Shown: piece by piece, positions 27,249 through 35,639 of the stretch | Layout of the letters: each line of letters starts with the position of its first letter | Position numbering within the stretch: position 1 is the first letter of the stretch | NCBI RefSeq assembly: GCF_002975275.1 | Contig: NZ_PCOQ01000002.1 | Location: 1 to 64,000 of the forward strand | Origin: Achromobacter sp. MYb9 | GTDB taxonomy: Bacteria > Pseudomonadota > Gammaproteobacteria > Burkholderiales > Burkholderiaceae_B | Length of the DNA: 64,000 nucleotides | Direction: 5' to 3' | Notes under the pieces: model-generated | Database searches by the model: none | Seen by the model: only the letters and a program-made list of their open reading frames with translations | Told to the model about the DNA's origin: nothing | Made by a program: the position numbers and the translations under genes

Positions 27249-27286
27249 ATCATTCTTTCCAAAAAGAGTCTTGTGGATCGGGCGGA

Positions 27287-28267
27287 TCAATCCAGACGGA
27301 TGTCGGCCTTCTTCACCACCTGGCACCACTTGCTGATTTCATCTTTGATCATCGTGCCGAACGCCGGCCCCGCCACGTCCGATACCTGGGCGCCTTGCTG
27401 CTCCAGATAGGTCTTCATGGCGGGCGCGTGCAAGGTCTGCACCAGGCCGTCGGTGAGCTTTTGCCGCAGCGGTTCGGGCAGGCCGGCCGGCGCCAGCATG
27501 CCGAACCACACCATGGCCTCGTAGCCCGGATAGCCGGATTCCGCCACGGTCGGCACGTCGGGCAGCATCGGCGAACGCTGTGGCGAGGTCACCGCCAGCG
27601 CCTTGATCTTGCCGTCCTTGATGTAAGGGTAGGACGTCATCACGACGTCGACCATCATGTTGATCTGCCCGCCCACCAGATCGATCAGCGCGGGCCCGGA
27701 TCCACGGTAGGGCACATGCACCATGGACACGCCGGCGGTGGTCTTGAAGAGCTCGGCCGCCAAGTGGTTGGACGTGCCCTGGCCGTTGGAGGCGAACGAG
27801 TACTTTTCAGGCTCTTTCTTCAACAGCGCCACGAATTCCTGCAAGGTCTTGGCGGGCACCGACTGGTTCACCGACATCACGTTGGGAATCGTGGCCACCA
27901 CCGTCAGGGGCGTGAAGTCCTTGATGGCGTCGTACGGCAGCTTGGAATACACGCAGGGCGCGCTGCCATGCGTGCTGACCGAGCCCATCAAAATGGTGTA
28001 GCCGTCGGCCGGTTGCCGGGCGACGTATTCGGTGCCCACCGTGCCGCCCGCGCCGGGGCGGTTTTCGACGATGACATTGGCGGACAGACGTTGGCCCAGT
28101 CCTTCGGCCACCTTGCGCGCGATCAGGTCTGTGGACCCGCCGGCCGCGAACGGCACGACGATGCGGATCACTTTATCCGGCCAGGCGGCGCTGGCGGAAC
28201 CGGCGGCCGCAAACAACGCGACCCCGGCGGCAATGCGACAGCAACTGCGTATCAGCCCTTGGTTCAT
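27287..28267 (-). CDS. Bug family tripartite tricarboxylate transporter binding protein
   Basis: A 326-residue periplasmic protein with a signal peptide ending ASA|AWPDK (about residue 27). It shows the Bug/TctC blocks IRIVVPFAAGGSTDLIAR, VIVENRPGAGGTVGTEYVA and PYRGSGPALIDLVGG. These proteins bind carboxylates or amidated acids; the Alcaligenaceae have hundreds of orphan copies without TctA/TctB membrane genes, as here. It lies 38 nt upstream of hyuA on the same strand and probably marks the substrate class for that enzyme. Divergent from a LysR gene. Confidence 0.92.
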   Translation of the reverse strand: MNQGLIRSCCRIAAGVALFAAAGSASAAWPDKVIRIVVPFAAGGSTDLIARKVAEGLGQRLSANVIVENRPGAGGTVGTEYVARQPADGYTILMGSVSTHGSAPCVYSKLPYDAIKDFTPLTVVATIPNVMSVNQSVPAKTLQEFVALLKKEPEKYSFASNGQGTSNHLAAELFKTTAGVSMVHVPYRGSGPALIDLVGGQINMMVDVVMTSYPYIKDGKIKALAVTSPQRSPMLPDVPTVAESGYPGYEAMVWFGMLAPAGLPEPLRQKLTDGLVQTLHAPAMKTYLEQQGAQVSDVAGPAFGTMIKDEISKWCQVVKKADIRLD

Positions 28268-28426
28268 GGCTTGGTTTCCCCTTGTTGATAGAACTTCCTT
28301 GTGGCCGGATCATGCGTGTCCGACCTTGGTTCGCTGCAACAACAAGGCCATGCTAGGCCTGCGGATTCAATGACAGCAGCCCTATGGGTTTATATTTGTA
28401 TAACTGCCATTTATAGGTGCGCGGCC

Positions 28427-29323
28427 GTGAAAAATCCGGACCTGAATCTGCTTCTGCATTTCGACGCGCTGATGGCGTGCCGCAACGTCTCGCGCGCGGC
28501 AGAGCAGTTGAACATCAGCCAACCGGCGATGAGCGCGGCGATGAACCGGCTGCGCCAGCTATTTGGCGACCCGTTGCTGGTGCGTGAAGGCGGTGTGTGG
28601 CAACCCACGTTGCGCGCGATGGAGCTGCATCAGAATTTCAAGCCGCTCCTGGAAAGCTGGCACCGGGCCACGCGCACCCGCGACGCCTTCGACCCTGCGC
28701 AATCGTCGCGCACGCTGTCGTTCTATGCCACGGACTATGTGCAATTCACGTTGTTGCCCAAGCTGATCCCGCGACTGGCCGTGGATGCGCCGCATTTCCA
28801 GTTGCAGATCGTGCCGGCGCGTCCGCAGCACGGCCTGAGCATGCTGGACACGAATCATGTGGAGTTGATCGCCGGTTATTTTCCGGACCCGGCACCGGAT
28901 CTACGCACGCGTTTCCTGTACCAGGAGCCGGCGGTGTGCATGGTTCGCGAAGGCCATCCGTGCTTGCGAAAGCGCTGGAACCTGGACGCCTATTTGCGCT
29001 ACGGCCACCTGGACCTGGCGGCACACACGCGCTATTTCAGCACCGCGATTGATCGCATTCTGATGGGACAGAACCGCAGCCGAAAGATCGTGGCGACCTT
29101 GTCCAGTTATCTGGTCTGTCCGTTCATCGTGGAAGGCTCGGACCTGATCGCGACGATGCCGGTCAGCATCGCGCGGGCGATGACGGGCGCGGCGCGCATC
29201 GTCACGTTGAAGGTGCCGCTGACGCTGCCCCCGATCGCGGTGTCGCTGTACTGGCACGAGCGCTATCAGGATGATCCCGCGCACGCGTGGCTGCGGCAGT
29301 ATCTGGCCGGCGTGCTCGGGTAG
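28427..29323 (+). CDS. LysR family transcriptional regulator
   Basis: A 298-residue regulator. From the GTG at 28427 it reads MKNPDLNLLLHFDALMACRN, a normal LysR N-terminus, followed by the helix-turn-helix VSRAAEQLNISQPAMSAAMNRLR (helix positions about 20-42) and a LysR effector domain. In-frame ATGs at 28370 and further upstream would add an untypical extension. It is divergent from the Bug-hyuA-hyuB genes and probably controls them. It converges on the AraC gene with only 9 bp between the stops. Confidence 0.88.
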   Translation: MKNPDLNLLLHFDALMACRNVSRAAEQLNISQPAMSAAMNRLRQLFGDPLLVREGGVWQPTLRAMELHQNFKPLLESWHRATRTRDAFDPAQSSRTLSFYATDYVQFTLLPKLIPRLAVDAPHFQLQIVPARPQHGLSMLDTNHVELIAGYFPDPAPDLRTRFLYQEPAVCMVREGHPCLRKRWNLDAYLRYGHLDLAAHTRYFSTAIDRILMGQNRSRKIVATLSSYLVCPFIVEGSDLIATMPVSIARAMTGAARIVTLKVPLTLPPIAVSLYWHERYQDDPAHAWLRQYLAGVLG

Positions 29324-29332
29324 TTTCGGCCG

Positions 29333-30166
29333 TTATTTCAAGGGCAGGCAGATGCGGGTCTGCAATTGCGCGGGCGGCGTGGTGCGCGGGTCGTTCAGGT
29401 ACTGCTCGAACATGGGAAAGTCGGCCGGCACCATGCCGCTGGCGGGCAGCCATTCCGAGAACAGCCATTGATAGGGCTGGCTTATTTCGTTGTAGGGGCC
29501 GGTGTAGGTCAGGATGGCGCAACGGCCGGGCGGGATCTCGAAGCGCTCCAGTTCGTCGCCCAATTCGGCGTCGGGCGCGACCGGCATGCCGGCAAGCGAG
29601 CGCAGCTGGCTTTCGGGCACCTGTTCAGGGTCGTCGAAGTACACCCCGAAGCCGACGGTGGCGGGGTTGGCGATTCCTCGGCCCACGGCCAGCATGAAGG
29701 CGCGGCTGAAGGCGGATCCGATATCTTGGTAGCTGCCGCGATGCGGTAACGCGGCCAGCGTGACGCCGGGGAAGTGTTCGATGGCGATGGGGTACATGGC
29801 AAGCTCCTGTGTGTCTAGGGGAAGGGAGCGCGCGGCCCGGTAACGGCCCGGCGGAATGCCGAAGACGGCGCCGAATGCCCGATTGAACGCGGCGTCGGAT
29901 TCATATCCGGCGCGTTGCGCAACGTCTCTCAACGGTGCCTGTGACCCTGCCAGCGCGGCCGCGGCGCGATGCATGCGGATGCGCTGGACGGAGGCGTTGA
30001 CGGTTTCCCCCATCATGGCGCGGTAGACGCGGTGGAAGTGATAGGGGGACAGACAGGCCAGGTCGGCCAGCCGGTGCAGGTCGGGGTCGGCATCGGGGTG
30101 AGCGGCCAGCCAGCGCAGGACGGGGTCCAGGCGTTGGGCGTACAGGGTTCGGGTTTCGGGCTTCAT
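29333..30166 (-). CDS. AraC family regulator with GyrI-like ligand domain
   Basis: A 277-residue regulator. The two AraC helix-turn-helix motifs lie at about residues 25-50 (LHRLADLACLSPYHFHRVYR) and 78-100 (LRDVAQRAGYESDAAFNRAF). The C-terminal half (from about residue 120, IAIEHFPGVTLAALPHRGSY) is a GyrI/Rob-type effector-binding fold that senses small hydrophobic or cationic ligands. It is a single gene, convergent with the LysR gene. The target is unknown. Confidence 0.9.
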   Translation of the reverse strand: MKPETRTLYAQRLDPVLRWLAAHPDADPDLHRLADLACLSPYHFHRVYRAMMGETVNASVQRIRMHRAAAALAGSQAPLRDVAQRAGYESDAAFNRAFGAVFGIPPGRYRAARSLPLDTQELAMYPIAIEHFPGVTLAALPHRGSYQDIGSAFSRAFMLAVGRGIANPATVGFGVYFDDPEQVPESQLRSLAGMPVAPDAELGDELERFEIPPGRCAILTYTGPYNEISQPYQWLFSEWLPASGMVPADFPMFEQYLNDPRTTPPAQLQTRICLPLK

Positions 30167-30273
30167 GCTTGCTCCTTGGAGGGCAATGTAGCTTGAAGGG
30201 GTTTGCAGATTTTGCGGTTTTTCGTGGGTTTGTTGTCGTTATTTTGGGGCGTGACTGAAGGCGTTCTTTTGAC

Positions 30274-30437
30274 GCCTGGCGTGGCGGTGTCGCGCGGTGC
30301 GCGGGTCAACGATTGCGGTCCGGAGCCTTCGCTCCGGACTTCCCCCTTGTCATCTTCGTCGCCGCCTTCGGCGGTTCCTTCAGATTCCCTCGGGCTTATC
30401 GACTCCCCGCGCACCGCGCGACACCGCCACGCCAGGC
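30274..30437. repeat. 164-bp element with perfect 32-nt inverted ends
   Basis: The left arm 30274-30305 begins gcctggcgtggcggtgtcgc and is the exact reverse complement of the right arm 30406-30437. The 100 bp between them hold two further hairpins: gtccggagc-cttc-gctccggac and gccgcc-ttc-ggcgg-type. No coding potential and no clear target duplication were seen. It fills much of the 455-bp gap 30167-30621, which contains no gene; the remainder has only GC-rich partial hairpins (for example 30538-30556). It could be a MITE-like element or a structured RNA. Confidence 0.8.
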
Positions 30438-30621
30438 TCGGTCCATGGCAATTTGGCGTCAGCGGGGGTGAACGGTTTGCTTGGGATTCTTGCAAGCGGC
30501 GGGGTGGGCGCAAGCGTCTTGCGGGGCCCGCCCCAGGCCGGCCGCGCGGGCGGCCTTTTGGGGCTTACGCAGTGTCTTGCGTTGGGGTGATGCTTGATGT
30601 GGCTGGCTGGCGTGTGGGGGG

Positions 30622-31557
30622 TCAATAGCCGCGCTGCGGGTCGTAGATGTTCGGCAATTCCGCGCCGCGCTCGTTGGCTTCGATCAGCCATGCCGTATGG
30701 CGGGCGCGTTCCTTGCGGTCTGGAATCGCGGCGCAGTGCGGCGTGATGATGATGCCGGGATGCGTCCACAACGGGGAGTCCGGGGGTAGCGGTTCTTGCT
30801 CGAATACGTCCAGGATCGCCTGGTGCAACTGGCCGCTGTTCAAGGCATCTACGACGTCTTGCGTGACCATATGCGATCCGCGGCCGGCGTTGATCAGGCT
30901 GGCGCCGCGGGGAAGTTGCGACAGCGTGGCGGTGTTGAGGATGCCCCGGGTGGCGTCGGTGGCGGGCAATAGGCAGACGAGCAGGTCGGTGCCGGCCAGG
31001 AATTCGCCGAACTGGGCCTGGCCAGCGTAAGAGGGCAAGCCTTCCAGCCTGGTGGCGCCCCGCGACCAGCCGGTGACGGGGAAGCCCACGCGGGACAGCA
31101 ATTCGGCGGCAGCCACGCCAAGGTGGCCCAGGCCCATGATGCCGACGCGCATGTCGGCGGCCACGCGCAGCGAGTCGAAAATCTCCCAGTGCCGACGCGC
31201 CTGGTTGTCCACGACTCGCTTGATATCGCGGGTCAGCATCAGCGCGGATGTCAGCACGAACTCGGCCATTTCTGTGCGGGTCCGGGCGGTGACCATGCGG
31301 GCGATGGACAGGTGGCGCGGCAGCTGCGGGTCGGCCAGGATGTGGTCGACGCCGGCACCGGCGCTGATGATCAGCTTCAGGCGGGTAAAGGTGGCCAGCC
31401 GGCCGGCGTCGGGGGCCCAGACCAGCGCGTAGTCGACGGTGGCGGGATCGACGTCTTCATGCCAGCCCACCACGTCCAGTTCGGGCGCGAAGGCGCGGAA
31501 CTGCTCGCGCCAGGCGTCGATGGCGGACGGGCCGCCGGAATTGATGATGAGCCGCAT
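30622..31557 (-). CDS. D-2-hydroxyacid dehydrogenase (GhrA-like)
   Basis: A 311-residue NAD(P)-dependent enzyme. The Rossmann site is MRVGIMGLGHLGVAAAELL in the middle, the arginine block INAGRGSHMV and the catalytic region TPHCAAIPDR (His) near the C-terminus are present. It resembles glyoxylate/hydroxypyruvate reductase A and reduces a 2-keto acid to its D-hydroxy acid. It follows the cassette B binding-protein gene on the same strand after a strong hairpin (31600-31639) and may process the keto acid made by the oxidase. Confidence 0.88.
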   Translation of the reverse strand: MRLIINSGGPSAIDAWREQFRAFAPELDVVGWHEDVDPATVDYALVWAPDAGRLATFTRLKLIISAGAGVDHILADPQLPRHLSIARMVTARTRTEMAEFVLTSALMLTRDIKRVVDNQARRHWEIFDSLRVAADMRVGIMGLGHLGVAAAELLSRVGFPVTGWSRGATRLEGLPSYAGQAQFGEFLAGTDLLVCLLPATDATRGILNTATLSQLPRGASLINAGRGSHMVTQDVVDALNSGQLHQAILDVFEQEPLPPDSPLWTHPGIIITPHCAAIPDRKERARHTAWLIEANERGAELPNIYDPQRGY

Positions 31558-31599
31558 GCGGGTCCTTCCATTCTGTGGGCGAGCAGGCCCGAGCTGTGC

Positions 31600-31639
31600 G
31601 CGGCGCGCGCTGGCGGGTTATCCGCTAGCGGCGCGCCGC
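31600..31639 (-). promoter_or_regulatory. Strong intercistronic hairpin after the cassette B binding-protein gene
   Basis: Arms 31600-31616 and 31622-31639 form a 17-bp stem with one bulged base and one G-U pair, closing a 5-nt loop. It sits 9 nt after the stop of the binding-protein gene and upstream of the hydroxyacid dehydrogenase start. It lacks a U-tract, so mRNA protection or partial attenuation is likelier than full termination. Confidence 0.6.
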
Positions 31640-31648
31640 AAGATCTTA

Positions 31649-32719
31649 TCAACGTTCGACGGTGCGGTTCCAGCGGGCGTTGAACGCGGGCCGGGTCGTG
31701 TTGATCTGATCCCAGTCCAGGATCTTGGCGTTCGCCATATAGCCCTGGAAACGCTTGAGCGCCTCGGCGTTGTCCGCCGGTGCCTGGACGTTCTTGTTGG
31801 ACGGGAAGTGGCCGCCCATTTCCAGCGCCTTCGCCTGCGCGCTGGCCGACAGCAGATACAGCGCCAGTTTTTGCGCCAGTTCGGGTTCGCTGTTCTTGGC
31901 GATGACGCATTCGCCTACCATCAGGATCACCGAACCTTCCTTGGGTTGCGCGTATTCCACCGGGATGTCGCGTTTTTTCAAGCGGGCAATCGCCGTGGGC
32001 GTCAGCGGGAAGATCGCGGCCTCGTTGGACTGGATCATCTCGGCCAGTTTGGCCGAATTGGGGATGTACTCCAGCACATTCGGGCCGATGGTGTCGGGCC
32101 ACTTCTTGAAGCCGGGCTCGTAGTTCTTGTCGTCGCCGCCCTGGATGCGGTTGAACATCAGGAAGCCGTGCAGGCCGAAGGTGCTGCCGGAGGCCGACTG
32201 GAACACGACCTTGCCCTTGTACTTCGGATCCGCCAGGTCCATCCAGGACGTGGGCGGCGCCCAGCCACGGTCGGCGAACATCTTGGTGTTGTAGCCCAGG
32301 CCCGTCATGCCGATGTCGATGCCGGCCGCCATGCGGTCCTTCATCACCGCGGTGGGGTACAGCTCTTTCAGCACGGGATCGTCGTTCAACTGTTCGCACA
32401 GGCCCATCGAAATCGCGCGCGCCATGATGCCGTCATCCAGGAACATGACGTGCATCTGCGGCTTGTCCTTGTAGGCCTGCGCCTTGGCCAGCACATCGGT
32501 CGAGGTGCCAGGCACCACGACGATCTTGACGTTGTTGGCCTTTTCAAAATCCGGGAACACGTACTGCGTGAACGCGCGTTCCATGTCGCCGCCGTTCATG
32601 CCGACGTACAACGTCTTCTGCTGCGCCATGGCGCCCGCGGACAGCAACGCCATCATCGCCGCGCCCAACAGCCACTTCCCCTTGCCGGGGCGCGATGCGC
32701 CCTGTTTCTTATCCATCAT
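31649..32719 (-). CDS. ABC transporter substrate-binding protein (PotD/opine-type)
   Basis: A 356-residue periplasmic protein with a lysine-rich N-terminus and signal peptide ending GAMA|QQK (about residue 33). The binding fold shows TLYVGMNGGDMERAFTQYVF, MHVMFLDDGIMARAISMG and a C-terminal KILDWDQINTTRPAFNARW. It is the substrate-binding partner of the cassette B transporter, but its gene lies at the far end of the operon, after the oxidase genes. The start at 32719 overlaps the FAD gene stop (ATGA); the codon at 32716 is also ATG. Confidence 0.9.
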   Translation of the reverse strand: MMDKKQGASRPGKGKWLLGAAMMALLSAGAMAQQKTLYVGMNGGDMERAFTQYVFPDFEKANNVKIVVVPGTSTDVLAKAQAYKDKPQMHVMFLDDGIMARAISMGLCEQLNDDPVLKELYPTAVMKDRMAAGIDIGMTGLGYNTKMFADRGWAPPTSWMDLADPKYKGKVVFQSASGSTFGLHGFLMFNRIQGGDDKNYEPGFKKWPDTIGPNVLEYIPNSAKLAEMIQSNEAAIFPLTPTAIARLKKRDIPVEYAQPKEGSVILMVGECVIAKNSEPELAQKLALYLLSASAQAKALEMGGHFPSNKNVQAPADNAEALKRFQGYMANAKILDWDQINTTRPAFNARWNRTVER

Positions 32720-33888
32720 GGTGACTCCAGCGTTTGCTCACGAACACTCTCAGGCCGGACCGCGGCGCCGTGAGCGGCGACCGAGAACCGTTCAATGCGG
32801 AAGGCATCGATAGGAATGGAGGACTGGCCGCGCACGACCAGTTCGGACAGCACCTCGCCCACGGCGGGGCCGATCTGGAAGCCCGCGCCCGACAGCCCGA
32901 AGGCGTGCAGCAGGCCAGGCACGGTGGAACTCGGGCCCAGCACCGGGTTGTGATCGGGCATATTGCCTTCCACACCGGTCCAGAATCGGATGACCTGCGC
33001 GCCGCGCAGCACCGGTAGCAGCGTCGTGGCGTTGGCCATCAGCGCGCCCAGTCCGGCACGGCCGGGCCGCGCGAAATCGGGGTTCGACGATTCGCCCCGC
33101 CCGCCACCGATCACGCAATTGCCGCGCGCCACCTGGCGCGCATAGATGCCACCGCCTTGTATCCCCAAGCTGATGTCCATGAACGCCGGCAGCGGCTCGG
33201 TCACCATCATCAGCGGATGGATGGAGGTTTCGGGCACCGGTTCGCCGAAGGCTTCGGCAAACCGGCCGGCCCAGGCGCCCGCGCAATTGAGCAGGAATTT
33301 CGAGCGCACCTCCAACCCGTCGTCCGTGCGCAGGATGAAGTGCGATCCATCATGGTCGGCCGACGCCACGCGCACGCCTTCGCGCACGTCCGCCCCCAAT
33401 GCGCCGGCCGCGCGGCCGAATGCCGGCGACACCAAACGGGGATTTGCGTGGCCGTCTTCCGGGCAGAAGGATCCGCCCGCAACCGCTTGGCCCAGCCAGC
33501 CGAAGCGGCGTGCCAAGGTGCGCCGATCCAGCATTTCCAGGTGCATGCCGAAGCCCCGCGTGCGTTCGCGGTAGGCTTCCAGCAGCGCCATATCGGACGC
33601 GGTAGCCGCCAGCTTCAAGTGGCCGGAACGCACGTACTCGCCATCGATGCCGATCAGTTCCGGCAACTGGCCCCACAGTTCATGGGCGCGCCGCGTCAAC
33701 GGCATCTGTTCCAGCCCGCGGCCCTGCCGGCGCACGCCGCCGTAGTTCACGCCACTGGCGCGCGCGCCGCACAGCGCAGCCTCCAGCAGCACCACGGGCA
33801 CGCCCTGGCGGCGCAAAAACAGCGCCGCGCTGCCGCCCACGATGCCCCCGCCAATGATGGCGACTTCGGTGTCGATGCGCAGCGTCAT
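32716..33888 (-). CDS. FAD-dependent oxidoreductase, catalytic subunit (OoxB/HcnC-like)
   Basis: A 390-residue DAO-family flavoprotein. The FAD site is EVAIIGGGIVGGSAALFLRR (residues 8-27), followed by LEAALCGARASGVNYGG and a late GLLHAFGLSGAGFQIGPAVG block. It is the catalytic amine-oxidising subunit of cassette B, coupled by 4-bp overlaps to the FAD/2Fe-2S gene upstream and the binding-protein gene downstream. A longer open frame to 35010 lies antisense-like through the upstream gene and is rejected. Confidence 0.88.
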   Translation of the reverse strand: MTLRIDTEVAIIGGGIVGGSAALFLRRQGVPVVLLEAALCGARASGVNYGGVRRQGRGLEQMPLTRRAHELWGQLPELIGIDGEYVRSGHLKLAATASDMALLEAYRERTRGFGMHLEMLDRRTLARRFGWLGQAVAGGSFCPEDGHANPRLVSPAFGRAAGALGADVREGVRVASADHDGSHFILRTDDGLEVRSKFLLNCAGAWAGRFAEAFGEPVPETSIHPLMMVTEPLPAFMDISLGIQGGGIYARQVARGNCVIGGGRGESSNPDFARPGRAGLGALMANATTLLPVLRGAQVIRFWTGVEGNMPDHNPVLGPSSTVPGLLHAFGLSGAGFQIGPAVGEVLSELVVRGQSSIPIDAFRIERFSVAAHGAAVRPESVREQTLESP

Positions 33889-35270
33889 GACGGCGCCTTT
33901 TCTTGCCGTTCCCGGTACACCACGCGCACCGGCACCGGTTTGACGGGCGGCTGGTTGCGCAGGCGCCCGACGTCGGCCGGCGACCGCCCGCAGGCTTGCG
34001 CCAGCACTTCGGCCGCGGCCGCGCCGCACATGCGGCCCTGGCAGCGCCCCATGCCCACGCGCGTCAGCGCTTTCAGGCGGTTCATTTCCTGCGCGGCGGT
34101 GTCGGTGACGGCCTGGCGCAACGTGCCGGCCGTCACGTCCTCGCAGCGGCAGACGACGGTGTCGTCGGCGATGCCGCGTGCCCAGTCCTCGGGAAAAGGG
34201 AATGCGCGTTCCAGCGCCGCGCGCACGCGGCCATTGGCGGCCAACCGCGCTTCCAGCTCGCGGGCGCGCGCCGCGTCGTGCGGATGCCGGCTGTCTTCCA
34301 ACAGCGCCAGCGCGGCGCGTTCGCCCGCCAGTTCCGCGGCATCGGCCCCGCCAATCGACGCGCCGTCGCCCGCCACATACACCCCCGGCACGCTGCTGCG
34401 TCCGGCGGCGTCGCGCCGCGGCACCCAGTTGCGATCCCGCGCGAGGTACTCGAATTCGCAGCCGGCAAGGCTTGCCAACTGGGTTTCGGAACGCAGGGCC
34501 AGGCCATACGCCAGCGCGTCGCATTCGACGGTGTGCGTGCGTTCGCCCTGGCGGTAGGTCAGCCCCGTCACGCGGTCCTTGCCTTGCGCCGCCACCGGGC
34601 GCACGCCGCTGCGCAGCGGCACGCCGCGCGCGCGCAGCCACGCCATGTAATACAACCCCTTGGCCAGCAAGCCAGGGGCGCGCAGCAAGCCCGGCAGGCC
34701 GGCCAGGCGATCGGCAAAACGCGACGTGTCCAGCACCGCGGCCACCTGCGCGCCCGCCTTGGCGTATTGATAGGCCACCAGGTACAGCAGCGGGCCCGTG
34801 CCCAGGAAAGCGACGCGCGCGCCGATGGCGCAGCCCTGGTGCTTCAGGGCCACCTGCGAACCGCCCAAGGTATAGACGCCGGGCGTCAACCAGCCGGGAA
34901 ATGGCAGCACGCGGTCGGTGGCGCCCGTGGCCAGGATCAGGTGCGTGTACGGCACCGCCGTGCTGACGCCGTCCTGCAGAACGTCCAACGTCTTGCCTTC
35001 CAGGTTCCACACCAGGCTGCCGGGACGGTAGTCAACCTGCGGCAGCAAGGCGTCCATGGCGCGGTGCACGGCGTCGGCCTTGCGATGCTCGAAGCCATAT
35101 AGCGCCGATTTCGGCCGTTGAAATCCGGTTGGCGGCTGCCGGTATATCTGGCCACCGGCGCGCGGGGCTTCATCCAGGATCACGGGCCGCAGGCCCTGCG
35201 CGACCAGCGCCTGCGCGGCGCGCACGCCGGCCGGTCCGGCGCCGACGATAACGGGCATCACCATGCTCAT
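33885..35270 (-). CDS. FAD / [2Fe-2S] oxidoreductase subunit (OoxA/HcnB-like)
   Basis: A 461-residue protein. The N-terminal site is PVIVGAGPAGVRAAQALVAQ, a second nucleotide domain lies at VAFLGTGPLLYLVAYQYAKAG, and the C-terminal BFD-like [2Fe-2S] domain has Cys374-x-Cys376, Cys410 and Cys415 (VVCRCEDVTAG, then GMGRCQGRMCG). It is paralogous to the 15856-17298 protein and differs by lacking the extra cysteine before GMG. It is the middle part of the cassette B heterotrimer. Confidence 0.88.
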   Translation of the reverse strand: MSMVMPVIVGAGPAGVRAAQALVAQGLRPVILDEAPRAGGQIYRQPPTGFQRPKSALYGFEHRKADAVHRAMDALLPQVDYRPGSLVWNLEGKTLDVLQDGVSTAVPYTHLILATGATDRVLPFPGWLTPGVYTLGGSQVALKHQGCAIGARVAFLGTGPLLYLVAYQYAKAGAQVAAVLDTSRFADRLAGLPGLLRAPGLLAKGLYYMAWLRARGVPLRSGVRPVAAQGKDRVTGLTYRQGERTHTVECDALAYGLALRSETQLASLAGCEFEYLARDRNWVPRRDAAGRSSVPGVYVAGDGASIGGADAAELAGERAALALLEDSRHPHDAARARELEARLAANGRVRAALERAFPFPEDWARGIADDTVVCRCEDVTAGTLRQAVTDTAAQEMNRLKALTRVGMGRCQGRMCGAAAAEVLAQACGRSPADVGRLRNQPPVKPVPVRVVYRERQEKAPS

Positions 35271-35605
35271 GGCGCCTCATCCTCCGGCCAGGCAGCGGCC
35301 AGCGTGTTGGGGGCTGCGGCGGGCGCCAGCGGCGTGGTCCGCAGGCGCATGCCCGGCGCGATGGAAGTGGAGCACGCGCGCACGCGTGCGCCGTCTTCCA
35401 GCTGCATCCAGCAATCCTGGCAGGCGCCCATCATGCAGAAGCCCGCGCGCGGGGCGCCGCCGAACTCCGAATGGCGCACGCAGTCCGCTTGCGTCAGCAC
35501 GGCGGTCAGCACCGTGTCGCCCGCCAGCGCGGTACAGGCCCGGCCGTCCAACGTGAACGGGACCGCAGGCCGGGCCGTCTCCGCCACGCGTTTCAGTATT
35601 GCCAT
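35267..35605 (-). CDS. Small (2Fe-2S)-binding subunit (HcnA/OoxX-like)
   Basis: A 112-residue ferredoxin-like protein with cluster ligands Cys57, Cys62, Cys65 and Cys78 (FCMMGACQDCWMQLEDG, then RACSTS). The start MAILKRVAET at 35605 is used; the stop overlaps the next gene by 4 bp. It should link the two FAD subunits in the cassette B dehydrogenase. The gap to the permease gene is 34 bp. Confidence 0.87.
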   Translation of the reverse strand: MAILKRVAETARPAVPFTLDGRACTALAGDTVLTAVLTQADCVRHSEFGGAPRAGFCMMGACQDCWMQLEDGARVRACSTSIAPGMRLRTTPLAPAAAPNTLAAAWPEDEAP

Positions 35606-35639
35606 GATGCGGGCGCCTCGCTTGTCGCCCCGGGATTGT

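Noticed and set aside
30203-30628. A 141-codon plus-strand frame spanning the inverted-repeat element
   Set aside because: It is formed by GC-rich palindromes, has no domain or good ribosome site and is better explained by the repeat.
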